Assembly: GCA_029718625.1 (NCBI GenBank)
Contig: CM056376.1
Span: 123,866,794-123,930,793, forward strand
Length of the DNA: 64,000 nucleotides
Direction: 5' to 3'
From: Synaphobranchus kaupii
Taxonomy: Eukaryota; Chordata; Actinopteri; Anguilliformes; Synaphobranchidae
Shown here: one piece after another, positions 34,321 to 45,870 of the stretch
Layout: every line of letters starts with the position of its first letter
How positions within the stretch are numbered: position 1 is the stretch's first letter
The notes under the pieces: model-generated
Seen by the model: the letters and a program-made list of their open reading frames with translations, nothing else
What the model was told of the DNA's origin: nothing
Database searches by the model: none
Translations under genes and position numbers: made by a program

Positions 34321-35884
34321 GGAAAAGGCGAAATAACTAGAATATGATAATACATGCTCACTTTTTGAAACTACTTATGGTCCTATCCAAACTTGGGCGC
34401 ACTTTGTTTTAGTGGCAGGCCCGGACCTCTCAATCCCGTTGTGATGCATTGTCTGGTCCATGGCTGATGACAGCACATTGGAAATCACTGTGTGCATCCA
34501 ATTTGTTGAATCCCTTTGTTCTGATGTCCACAGGGGCACTTAAGGCAGGGCTCCCAACAGGGGTGTGACTGAAAATGGTAGAATAATGCATTTAGTGATA
34601 TGCTGTGACAATTTGGGGACGATACTTGATCCTGCCACCCCAAAGTACTCATGAAAGCACTGCGTGAACATTTCATTTTGGTGACCTACAAGCTCAGTCG
34701 ATTTTGTTTTAGAAAAGTCAAAATAATATGTACTGTCCTACTTGAGATACAGTCAACATGTTCGGATTTTAAACCCTATCTCTGCCCCTTCCCCCTTCTG
34801 GATTATTATTATTATTGTTATTATTATTATTATTATAAATGTAAATATATTACAGCGTGCCTGCTGCGTCCACATACAGTATATTAAACATGAATCTGAC
34901 TGTTCCATAGGCTTTAGAATAGCAGATCATTTCAGTAGGGAACTGGAGAATTATTCATGATTTTGAACCTTTATGTATTTATTTATTTATTTAATTGTAT
35001 TTTTTGTCAGTTAATAATTTTTTTGCAAAACAAAAAGGTGCGATAATCGTGATAAGAATGTACGGACACATTTAAATGATTTAACATGATAACAGTCCAT
35101 AATGCTTGCCATAAAAAAAGCATGTAGAAATGAAACCGCACAGTAACTGGTATATCAGTAGCCGAACACAGTTAACTGTGTGTTAAACAACAGCAGTTAA
35201 ATATGGAACATTTATGTCAGGTCATGGCTTATGAGACACGGTACCAATACTCCTCTCACTAAATCATATCTATTTGCAGGGTATCATTTTCAATACATTT
35301 CCAGCACACTGTCTGTAGCATTACCAGCAAATGAAAAGCAGCTTAGCATTACTGTGTGTGTCCAAGCACTCTGGGGGGTGATCATGGAGGCGATATTGCC
35401 AGGTTATAGACCACTGGAGCCACACAGAAGCGCAGCTTAAAGTTCAACATTAAATTTTAAGAATAAGAAAGAGCCATGTGAAGCACATTATAGAGCAAAA
35501 GGATAGGATGACAGCGGAGCAGATGCAGGTTTTCCGGGTCTTACAGGTTTTCAACAAGAGATGGATGGGCCCAGCATCTTGCTCTGCCATGGTTATTCTC
35601 TGAACCGTCAATGCAGATTGTGCCAAGCCAGCATTTTTTAAGGCTGTTTAAAATATGCATTTGTGATGGTGTAGAGACGGCAATGAAAACATCACTCATC
35701 AATGCCAAGCGGGGACTGTTGCTGAGAAGCTAATTATCCATCAGGGTGCCGGTTCCCCAGCAGGCGAGTAGTAGCAGGCGTAGTACTTGTTCACCTCTGA
35801 AACTTCCAGCGAGTTTGTTCTACCGCTCTCATTAACCTTGCACTGCAGGCAAAATTAATCATTGTAAAAATTAATTTAACTTAC
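34321..35884. other. non-coding stretch with an ATT repeat and a candidate conserved block
   Basis: (ATT)n occupies 34803-34838. About 35390-35790 is GC-richer and of high complexity and could be a conserved regulatory block. The flanking parts are AT-rich. No exon supported. Confidence 0.3.
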
Positions 35885-36135
35885 GGCTGCTGGGTGGCTC
35901 ATTCAGTAAAGGCACCACACTATGGTGCATGGAGGTGCCGCACTGCCTCGGATCGAATCCGTACCGTGGCAGTGCCAACTGTGGCTGGCAGCTCTGTAGG
36001 GCGACGTGCAACTGACGATTGTGCCGCCCAGGGCACGGGAGGGTTTGTTCAGTTCGGGGTCTGTGTTTCAATGCTCACTAGTGACCACGGCTGGTCAGTC
36101 CGCTAGAAGAGGTCCAGATGAGGACTATGTAACCT
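35885..36135 (+). mobile_element. tRNA-derived SINE, copy 2
   Basis: The tRNA-like head is clear: box A in GGGTGGCTCATTCAGTAAAGG and box B in GGATCGAATCC (35949-35959). It is followed by the shared body motif TGGCAGTGCCAACTGTGGCT and GGGCGACGTGCAACT. It abuts the 5' end of the LINE that begins near 36140. No target duplication was resolved. Confidence 0.7.
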
Positions 36136-36145
36136 CCGAAGGAAA

Positions 36146-36797
36146 TAATCGAACAGCAAAAAACTTTTTATGAAGAGCTGCTAAATAGACATAATTTATT
36201 CAGATTGTGTTAGAATCCACTAATAACAGGATTGACACACTCGTCAGAGAAGTGCAGGATTTAAAAACAAGCTTGCAATATTCACAAAGGGACACTGAAG
36301 AGCTGAAGGAAACACAGAGAAGGCTCAAAGCAATTGAATCTCAACTTCAGAGTCTCTCCACACCACCCCCCTTTAACAACAACTGCCTTGAGAAACTTGA
36401 TTACTTAGAAAACCAAAGCAGACAAAATAACATCATTATAGAAGGTCTCTCATCAGACAATGCAAATTAAACATGGGCTGGAACAGAACACAAAGTCAGA
36501 GAAATGTTATCAAAAGATCTCAAGATTGACCCTAAAACAATCAAGATTGAACGTGCCCATAGGAACGGAAAAGCCATTAGAAATGCAGACAAACCTCGAC
36601 CCGTGGTTGTTAAACTGTTGAGGTTCAAGGATAAGGCAGCTCATACTTTCCCAGGCAAGAGCAAATCTAAGGAACTCACTCAACTACGCAGAAAAAGAGC
36701 AGAGCTCGTTCCTGCCATGAAGGTGGCCAGAGAGCGTGGTGACTATGCTGTTATCAGCTATGATCGCCTCATTGTTAGGCCTAAGAAAGAAAAATAG
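36146..36797 (+). pseudogene. LINE ORF1 (coiled coil and RNA-binding domain) with an internal stop
   Basis: The first part has heptad-like charged residues (REVQDLK, DTEELKETQRRLKAIESQL), consistent with a trimerising coiled coil. The second part (LDYLENQSRQNNIIIEGL, KIERAHRNGK, RPVVVKLLRFKDK) resembles the RRM-like and C-terminal domains of L1-type ORF1 proteins, which coat the element's RNA. A single TAA at 36468-36470 interrupts an otherwise continuous frame from 36207 to 36797. The N-terminal portion (36146-36206) shows another stop. Confidence 0.75.
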
Positions 36798-36865
36798 AAC
36801 TCACAATGAGACACTACTATGCTAGAACTTAAATCGAATAACTGCCACCTGGCCCCCACCCATTC

Positions 36866-37933
36866 ATGGCCTACTTCTGCCAAGACACTCTCCCCTTCAG
36901 GCAACTTGTAAAGGATGAACCACACAAAGACTCTGTCGGAACGTCCAGAACATCCAAATTAGTGGAATGGTTGAAGAACGCAATCATTGATCCATTTGAG
37001 ATGGACCTCATCAGCACTGACTGTCCCTTCAATGATGTGCTAACTGCAAATTACCCTGATGTTAATTATTTTTTTGATATGAATAATGCTTTTATGACCA
37101 ACTGTAAATATATGCTAGAAGATGATTTTAAATCTGTTACTAATCGAATTCACAAGAAAGGTGATCTTTCTCTCCTTCACATTAATGCACGTAGTATGCC
37201 CAAACATTTTGATCAATTTATACTTATCCAATTTAATCATAATTTTTCTGCCATAGGAATATCATGGTTAAACAAAAATAATGCTGAACTATATAGTATT
37301 GAGAAATATAATAATGTTCATAGATATAGAGAAGATAGGACAGGTGGAGGAGTTTCATTATATGTAAAGGAGGATATAGAATATAAAGAGATAAATTATA
37401 TAGAAAGCTGTTTTGTGTTGTCTGCCAAAACTGTCTTTATCAAAATAAGAAATCATGTAATCATTGGATGTATATGCAAAGCACCATGCATCAGAATAAC
37501 TGATTTCAACCTTCACTTAACAGATGCACTTGCTATGATATCCAGAGAAAGCAATAAATGCTATATCATGGGTGACTTCAACATTAACATTTTAAACCCC
37601 GTAAATCATGGCCAGACAAAATAAGTTTTAGACACAATGTTTTCATATTGTTTTTACCCTGCCATTTGTAAGCCAGCTAGAATAACAGATACCACCGCAA
37701 CCTTGATTGATAACATCTTTACTAATCTCATTGATAAAAAAATGGATGCAGGTATACTTTACATGGACATAACTGATCATTTCACTATATTTCTCATCAC
37801 ATCAGCTCAAACAAAGACCAACAATCTAGATATACATCAACAAATGCCTAGACTGATAAACCACCATACAATTATGAAATTCAAAGAGTTGCTAGAACAT
37901 CTCACATGGAAAGACGTTTTACGTAAATTCTGA
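36866..37933 (+). pseudogene. LINE ORF2 endonuclease portion
   Basis: APE-type endonuclease motifs are visible: LLHINARSMPKH, TGGGVSLYVKED, and IMGDFNINILNP near 37570. A stop at 37622-37624 and a frame break separate this from the next piece (37637-37933), which carries TATLIDNIFTN and DITDHFTIF. This enzyme nicks target DNA in LINE retrotransposition. Confidence 0.8.
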
Positions 37934-40270
37934 TGATCCACAGCAGGCCTACACTTTATTTATCAATGAAATAACCAAATCATACAACATTGCTTTTCCA
38001 GAGAGAAATAAATCTTCTCGAACTCACCACCAACCGTTAAAGCCTTGGTTAACCTAAGGAATCATAAAGTCACTTCGACACAAGCACAGATTATATAAAA
38101 AATATCACCTGAACCTACTCCATTTTATTTGAATAAATACAAATTATATAGAAACAAACTCAACCGTATCATTAGAACAGCAAAAAAGGACTACTACAGC
38201 ACTAAGATTCTCAGTTGTAAAAACAATATGAGGGCTCTATGGGATACTCTTAATCAGATCCTTAACAAAAGTAAAAAAAAATAAACCTTTGCCTAATGAA
38301 TTCAAAGTTGATGGGTCACTCATTAGAGATCCGACAACAATAGCCAATCAATTTAACAGGTTATTTACTGACATTGGTTCCAATCTGGCATCTAAAATAC
38401 CTAAGATCGATGAAAGTCCATCTCAATACATGAAAACTGTTGATTCAGATGGCTTTCACTTCAAGTGTGTCATACCTGAAGAGATTCATTAAATTCTTTC
38501 ATCCTTAAAAAATGCATCCCCAGGATATGATCACTTTGATGCAAAATTAATAAAAGAAGTAGCAAACTTCATAGTAATCCCACTGACCCATTTAATCTAT
38601 CTTTCATCAAAGGAATGGTACCATGTCAATTAAAGATAGTTAAGATCATTCCTATACACAAGGCCGATGATCCAACTATCTTTACTATCGACCTATTTCA
38701 ATCTTACCCACAATCTGAAAAATTCTTGAAAAATGAGCCTATAATAGACTGATAAAATATCTTGAGGACCAAAATATACTGTATGAGCACCAATATGGTT
38801 TCCGAAAAGCTTGCTCTACTTACATGCCAGTTACATATCTTGTTGAAGAATTACATAAGGCAATTGACAAAGAATACACAGTAGGTATATTTCTGGATCT
38901 TTCAAAGGCTTTCGATACAGTTGACCATCACATATTACATAAATTAAAACACATAGGCCTTAAGGCCAGCTTATAGTCCAGCGGCAGTGTGTCGCTCGAC
39001 TGAAATCGCAGAACTTTCATAACAGTTAGCTTATGCACTAGCTAATAAGTTGACAGCTCGAGCGAAGTCTCCGCTGTCCGAGACAAATGTTACCATAACA
39101 AAAGAGGCTGTGACAGGGTCAAAGTTGAATTTATTTAATGTCTCATCGACATCTTCAGCGACCGCCGCAGCGACCACAGGACAACAGTCACCCGAAGTAT
39201 AAGCCAAATGTCGCTGCAACCAGCAACATCCATGGCACGTCGTCAGTCGCAGCGACACTTTGTTGCTGGACTATAAACTGGCCTTTACAGAACAATCTCT
39301 TTTATGGTTCACCAGCTATCTAAAACGCAGAAAACTATTTGTATCATTTAAAGGCTCGGACTCCCCTCCTCTTGAACTGCTATGTGGTGTGCCCCAGGGC
39401 TCGATCCTTGGGCCTTTGTTATTTCTTATATATATTAATGACTTGTCAAATGTATCTTCTGTACTGTTAAAGATTATCTTTGCTGATGACACATTTGTTA
39501 ATCTTAATCACATCATGACTGTGGTAAATGAAGAGCTAACAGAATTGGCAAAATGTTTAAAATTAACAAACTTTCACTGAACATTAATGTGAACTATTAT
39601 TTGGTAATAACCTAAGAAGGGGTTGTGAAAAGATTAACCTTCAAATAGACCATACGCCTGAATCTCAAGCTAGCACAATACATTTTTTGGGTATACTCAT
39701 TGATGAGTATGAGGTTTCTTCACTTGGAAGCCAAATCTCACTCAAATCTCATCCAAAATAGTAAAAAATGTCGGAATCATTGGTAGAGCCAGTTATCTCT
39801 TAAACATAAAAACTGCACTCAGTCTTTACAATTCCATGGTTTCATCATATCAGTTATATTAACATTGTCTGGGCCAGCACACATAACACCTCACTTCAAC
39901 CAAACCTTAGACTTCAGAAACGAGTCGTCAGAATTATTTCAGTAGCACCTTCAAAAGCCACCTTCAAAAAAACCTACTAAACCACTATTTCAGAAACTGG
40001 GAATCCTCAACATACAGTATACTCAACAAGTCACCCAATTTGTATACAACTCAATTAACAATATCTTCCTCCTTTTTTTCACAATTTGTTCTCCACTAAT
40101 AATGAGTTTCACAGTTACATTACCAGAAATACACACCAACTCTGCCCTCCCTACTCGCACACATCATCATCCCAATTTATAATTTCATACCGAGGTTCCA
40201 AAATCTGGATTTCACTTCCCTGCCACTTATTTATAAAAAAAATGGCTCAGAAATCACCTGTTATATAACT
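37934..40270 (+). pseudogene. LINE ORF2 reverse transcriptase portion, split by a MITE
   Basis: After a frameshifted linker (about 37934-38770), RT motifs appear: YGFRKACST, FLDLSKAFDTVDHH (about 38893-38934), then, after the MITE at 38963-39284, GVPQGSILGPLLF and the catalytic FADD box (near 39478-39490). The C-terminal region (39600-40270) is broken into short frames with motifs like those of the minus-strand LINE. The ATG at 39260 lies in the inserted MITE and is not a natural start. Confidence 0.8.
38963..39284. mobile_element. 322-bp Harbinger-type MITE inserted in the LINE RT
   Basis: The termini AGGCCAGCTTATAGTCCAGC and, on the opposite strand, AGGCCAGTTTATAGTCCAGC match at 19 of 20 positions, with similarity continuing for about 40 bp. 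The insertion is flanked by TTA on both sides (38960-38962 and 39285-39287), the classic PIF-Harbinger target. The LINE protein frame resumes exactly at the duplication, proving the order of events. There is no coding capacity. Confidence 0.88.
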
Positions 40271-40370
40271 AATATTATATTGATAGTATTATCATCATTT
40301 CTAGTATTTATATTTCTTTATTTTCCTTTCTAACTTGTATTAATCTACTTAGTATTATTGTCATTGCCCC

Positions 40371-40383
40371 CCCCCCCCCCCTT
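40371..40383. repeat. poly-C run
   Basis: An uninterrupted C tract in the 3' region of the LINE, flanked by T-rich sequence. Confidence 0.85.
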
Positions 40384-40605
40384 ATTTTTTTCTTATAGAT
40401 TTTTCTAATTTTTTTTATGTATGATTACCAATTATTGTTCATCATCACCTATTATTACCATGAATTTTCTATAATTAATGTTTTCTAAGGGTACCCCTGG
40501 TTAAGCCCTTAGAGGTTTTTTTGGGTTTTCCCTGCATGTAATGTTTATAAATATTTGACCACTGTTTTTAAAAATTTGCAAATAAAATTGCATCAATCAA
40601 AATCA

Positions 40606-41018
40606 AAGTTGGTTTGCCTTTTACTACATTACATTGTAGTACTGGATTCCTTATTTGGCAAGCCTTGCATGCATTTCTCCAATGCTGACACTGTCAATTT
40701 AATTCCTCCCACCTGCAGTAGCTGAATTGAACCCACTTTTCAAGCACAATTTTGCTTAACAATTATATGCCACTTTAGATGGGGAGGCAATGAAGAAAAA
40801 CACACACTCAGCATTTGGCAAAGATTGCAAGGCTAATTAAAGCCTGCATCTTTCAGTTGTCCCAACTAAACATCTAGCTCCAAATCAAGAATGTTGTCTT
40901 GCCGGCGCTACAGGGGGAGGGGCTTAATTATTCAGTGGTGGTGCTCTGGAATTTGTAGGAAATTCATGCATACACAAAGCTGGTGCAGACGAGCGGCATT
41001 TTAAAGTCAGTTTCAAGC
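40606..41018. other. spacer between two convergent LINEs
   Basis: About 400 bp of high-complexity sequence without ORF or recognised repeat. It appears to be host DNA separating the 3' ends of the two LINEs. Confidence 0.35.
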
Positions 41019-41019
41019 A

Positions 41020-44000
41020 TTTTTTTTATTTTTATTTTTTTAGTTTATTTATTCAGCACATAAAGTGTCAGTGTTAGGAGGGGAAAGGAAGCCCAACGGG
41101 CGTGTGCATAGTTCCCCTCACATCACAAACAAGAATTTAAAAAATAAGACAGATATCCTCAATACATAAAACAAGAACAAACAAAAAAAGAAAAGAAACA
41201 GGCAAGCCAAAAGATAAAAACATACAAAAACAAACAAACAAAACAAAACTCAATACCAATACAAAGAAATAAAAACAAAATTAATGAAAAGGAAAGAAAA
41301 AAGCAAAAACAAAGAAAACAAAAGCACACTCTGGAAACATATTTAAGAAGAAAATAAAAGATCTGTCATATAGTGGAAATGATATAGCCCTTGAGATGTT
41401 TTCTGAAAGCTGGTTGAGAAGATGTCGATCTCAGTGCCAGGCTCAACATATTCCAGTATTTTGGTCCTCTGAAGTTGATATCGAATTGGTGGCTAGATGT
41501 ACGACATAAGGGTAAATGGAGATGATTACTATGTCTGGTTGGGTATGAATGGATGTCAGATGAGAAAATAAAGAAATTATGAAAGGTAACAGGGAGGTCT
41601 TGCTTACAGTTAAGGAATTTGAAAATGAATAAGCATGTTTGGAAATTATTTAGTTTGTCAATGGGTAATAGTGAATATTTCCTGAATAATGGTGCAGATG
41701 GTGCGTGACTGTTGGATTGAGAAATAATTCTTAAGAACCTCTTCTGGATTATGAGTAATTTGTTAAGGTACGATGGATATGTAGCAGCCCAAACGATATT
41801 GCAATAATTGAGATGAGGAAAAATAAAGCTATAATACAGAGTTAAATGAGCAGAAGGATGGATCAGAGAGCAGACCCTTCTCAGGATACCAAGCATCTTC
41901 ATGGATCTCCTGCATACGTAGTCAATTTGATTTTTCCAGTTTAAACGTTCATCAATAATGATTCCTAAGAATTTAATGAATGGCACTTGGAGAATTTCAT
42001 TACCGTTGATTAATATTTTGGATTCTTCATTAGAATAAGACTTGTTCTTGTTGCAAAAGATCATGTAGTTACATTTCTTGATATTTAGAGTGAGCTTATT
42101 TGTCTGAAACCATTTAGAGACAGTAGACAATTCATCATTCGCATAATCGATCAGAGACTTGAGGTCATCATGAACAGCTTTGTATCATCGGCAAATAGTA
42201 TAGGAAGAAAATGTTTACAGGTCAAAGCCAAATCATTAATGTAAATTAAAAATAATAAAGGGCCTAAGATGGAACCTTGGGGCACCCCAACAATAATTTT
42301 TGACTTCATAGAGGAGCAACCATTAATTGAAACATATTGATCTCTATCCTCAAGGTAGTTAGTAAGCCACTTTAGAGCAACATCCTGTACTCCGTATTTA
42401 TTGAGCTTAGAGATCAGAATTTCATGGTTGACGGTATCAAAAGCCTTGGTAAGATCCAAAAAGACAAGGGCAAATTTATTTTTATTTAAGGCAAAGGAGA
42501 TGTTATTAACAAGCTGCAACAGTGCTAGTTCAGTAGAATATTTTTTGCGGAAACCATATTGATGATTGTACAGGATATCATTCTCGGCTAAGTGCTTTGA
42601 GATTCTTGTGTACACCAGTTTCTCCATAATTTTTGAAAAGCAAGGTAGAATAGATATTGGACGGTAGTTGGTGAAGTTCTTAGTGTCACCAGATTTATGA
42701 ATGGGAATAACTTTGGCAATTTTGAGGTCTTGAGGGATGATACCAGATTGGAGAGATAAAGTAAATATATGGGTTAAGGGATCAACAAGACAATCAATGG
42801 TTTCCTTGATGAGGCTGCTTTTGATTCCATCATGGCCTGGGGAAGAGTTTTTTTAATTTCATAATGATTTCATACACCTCTTTAGCACTGGGAGGGTCAA
42901 AGCTGCAGAGAGGAGGAAATTCACCATTAATTAAACTACAGGGGGTCTCATTTGAGTCCTTGATGTTAGATGCCAGAGAAGAGCCTATGTTAACGAAAAA
43001 CTCATTAAAGCCATCAGCTATCTCTCTCGGATTATTGAGAGTCCCATCCTTGCCCAGCATCTCAACAGGTGCTTTGGTTGGATTTTTTTTACGATTTAAT
43101 AATTGATTGATGATGCTCCATGTTGATTTAATGTCATTAGATGCTTGGGTAAATTTCTCTGCAAAGTAGATTTTTTTAGCCTTTCTTAATGATAGGGTAA
43201 ATTTATTCTTGAATTTTTTGTAGGTTTCTACATTTTGAGAGGACGGGTTAGTGAAAGTTTTCCTATATAGTTTATTTTTCTTACGGGAGCATTTCTTTAG
43301 CTCATCTGTAATCCAAGGCTTCTCTTTGGTTGAAGTTTTCCTCCTTGCTGAAGTAAGCAAAGGAAAGCATTTATCAAACACAGAATTGAAAAGCACTAAA
43401 AATGAACGATAGGCTTCATTAACATCAAGGAGTTTAAGAACCTCATCCCATGAAACAAGACTAATCAAGGACTTAAAGGAGTCCACATTTTTTTGGGTGA
43501 ATTTACGATAATTACTTTGCTCATGGACGGTGTTCTTACATTTGGAGTTAATTTTTCCATTGGTGTGAATTATTTGGAATACAGGGAAATGATCAGAGAT
43601 GTCAGTGGTCAATATTCCTGAAGTAATTTCATGATCCAGGCAGTTGAATAAGATGTTGTCAATAAGTGAAACTGATGAATTTGTTATTCTGGTAGGTTTA
43701 TGAATCAATGGGAAAAAATGGGTAGAGTAAAGTACGTTAAGAAAATAATCTGTGGTTGGCAATTCACTTTTGAGAAGATTAATGTTAAAGTCACCAAGTA
43801 GTACACATATTTTACGTTCTTTGGTTATCATTTCAAGAGTGGAATAGAGAGCATCAATAAAGGCAGTAAGGTCTGAGTCAGGTGGTCTGTAAATACAGCC
43901 AATTATAATGTTTTTCCCGTTGAAAGATGGGACTTTAACAAACACAGACTCGACTGAAATCTTATCTAGATGTTGGCTAAGATCATTTTTATGGATGAAA

Positions 44001-44260
44001 TTAAACTTCTTTATCACATATAATGAGACACCTCCACCCAGTTTGTTCTTTCTGCAGGAATGAGCAGCATTGTAATGTAGCAGAGGGTAGAGGCCTGTAA
44101 TATCGTCATTAAGCCACGTCTCTGAGAGAGCCACAACAGAAAAGGAATGCGATAAAGTTGATAAATATGCTGTTAAATGATCATAATTTTTAGGTAGACT
44201 TCGGACATTCAGGTGCAGGGTAGAAAAGGCATTAAAGCCAGAAAGATTGCATGCCTAAAA
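41020..44260 (-). mobile_element. Jockey-superfamily LINE, minus strand, comparatively young
   Basis: The 3' end is marked by an A/T-rich tail (T-rich on plus, 41019-41041). The 5' part enters ORF2 just before the endonuclease (LHLNVRSLPKNYDHL near 44165-44210, upstream of a TAG at about 44255). ORF1 is not seen, so the copy is probably 5'-truncated. Only two frameshifts disturb ORF2, far fewer than in the neighbouring plus-strand LINE, so it is younger. Confidence 0.85.
41366..44250 (-). pseudogene. LINE ORF2: endonuclease, RT and C-terminal domain with two frameshifts
   Basis: Reading down the minus strand: endonuclease (ALSETWLNDD, GGGVSLYV, GCIYRPPDSD, LLGDFNINLL, LIDNILFN, DISDHFPVF) to about 42850; then a frameshift in a run of T (about 42848-42855); an RT segment (FRKKYSTELALL, FLDLTKAFDTVNHE, GVPQGSILGPLLF, catalytic FADDTKLF near 42170-42190); a second one-base shift near 42165; then the thumb and C-terminal region in one frame to 41366. 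The catalytic Asp pair and endonuclease residues are kept. Two single-base lesions are all that stop a full ORF2. Confidence 0.88.
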
Positions 44261-45445
44261 AAACCTTCTGTTGATTCACACAATTGATACAGCTAACATT
44301 GAGTGGAGCCAGCATCAAAAGGCTACACACCAGAACAATATGAACATAAACAAACCAAGCATCCGAGCAACAGCCCAACATGCACAACATATCGCCAACC
44401 AGCACACACCAATCCAGGAAAAAGAGTGATGCATGCTTTTAAACTGAAAAATAAATAGACAACAATACAATGTCCACAAGCAGATCATTTGCATCACAAC
44501 AGTCAAGACGTAAACATACTCTGCGCTGGGTTGTTTTTTTTATTTTCTCTCTCTAAACACAGTACAGCAACACAGGTGCAAGGACATGACAAGGACATGT
44601 CTTAGGCTGTGAACACACAGGATGTGCTTTGTTGGCTACCTGTTTAGATTTTATTAAGGCTACTCTAAAGGCTAAAAGCGTATTTTTTGCTGTTGCTAGG
44701 CAATCACACTCTACTCCTGTCAATCACTTAGCTGATGTCGTTAACAACATTTCCAAACTAATTTCACATGGAAGTTTGTTGAGTTATTTGTCTTTAAAAA
44801 AACATGGATAAGCTGAGAGCCTTGAAACGATTATTTTTATAATGATATCATGATTTATAAGATCGTACAACTCTGCGTGGGCCGAAACGGCGATAAATCA
44901 ATTTCTCCTCCATCTTAGTTTACAACAGGCCCTAATGGCAGAATCAAGGCCTGCTTCTACTTTCATGCGATTGGACAGCAGAGAAAGGAATGACAGTGAT
45001 GTGCAACACTGTTTTGCTTGAATCGCATCAAAGTAGGATCATTTCATCAAGGTGCGCACCACCTGTTTTCCTAAAAACAGTGAGGCGCCCGGATTTATTC
45101 GTTTGTTTTTGCTACTCCCATACAAAATGAAGGTTTGTATTACATTGCACCTGTTGCATTAGTATTCATAGTCTGACTTGTTTACTGAATTATAATTTAT
45201 TTATTTTCAATGGATCACTGACAGGTATTAACATTAAAAATAAAAAAATATATTAAAAAAGAGAATAAACACATTAGAACAGACACAATCATGTAAGGAA
45301 AACAACTGGTGAGTCTGTTTTCATCACACTGTTTCCATTACACTTTGAATATGCATTTGAATTAATCTCACATTAGTCATGTGAACTGCATCCAAAAACT
45401 CATAAATTCAAATATCCTGTTTATCCCGTTTAGTGGTGATTGATA
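44261..45445. other. non-coding stretch
   Basis: No supported gene. The first few hundred bases could be the 5' end of the minus-strand LINE, but no coding motif is seen. Confidence 0.3.
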
Positions 45446-45870
45446 TCAAGTGATTCTGCTCAGTGAAAACAAACAATGGGGCCGGGGGCAAGCAAAGTCA
45501 CTTCCGGGTCCAAAACCGTGCCCCCGTTCGAGCTCCCCGTTATTTCTCAGAGACGCACCGCTCGGCGGTGACGCCCCGTCCGCTTCCTCGCGGCGTGGCA
45601 GTGAACAGACGGAGAAAAGTGAAAGAGTGCCATATTTACGGATGAGTCCTGGAGGCTGGAGACGAGCAGGACAGGCCAAGGCTTAACTCCATGGCGTGAG
45701 AGAGGGAACCCGAGTCCAGCCAGCGTGCACACCACGCCGCCCCAAAAATATCCGGGCCATGTGATACCAGACGGCTTTGAGCACGCGTAGCATCGGTGCT
45801 CGCCAGGGTGTAGACACATTCCTACAACGTGTCCGGCATGACAGATTTTCCTATTAAACAAGGTTTACAA
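45446..45870. promoter_or_regulatory. CpG-rich block, possible CpG island
   Basis: CG dinucleotides are frequent here (for example CACCGCTCGGCGGTGACG and CTTCCTCGCGGCGTG) compared with almost none in the flanks. An ETS-type core CTTCCGG occurs near 45501. Overlapping short ORFs exist on both strands without domains. It could be an alternative promoter, a small unmethylated island or a GC-rich repeat. Confidence 0.4.

Larger units (their letters stand above)
36140..40605 (+). mobile_element. decayed Jockey-superfamily LINE, nearly full coding length
   Basis: An ORF1-like coiled-coil/RNA-binding protein (about 36146-36797), an endonuclease (36866-37933) and a reverse transcriptase (about 38770-39580 and on to 40270) occur in order. 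The 3' end has short A- and ATCAA-type repeats near 40570-40605. Several frameshifts and stops break ORF2, and a 322-bp MITE splits the RT. It is related to, but more decayed than, the minus-strand LINE at 41020-44260. The exact clade (Daphne, Crack or L2-like) was not settled. Confidence 0.82.

Noticed and set aside
35900..35960. Possible tRNA gene (boxes A and B present)
   Set aside because: No cloverleaf can be completed and the sequence continues into a SINE body shared with copies at 33985 and 58105.
39260..39580. A separate 106-codon RT gene
   Set aside because: Its start lies in an inserted MITE; the rest is the continuation of the interrupted LINE reverse transcriptase.
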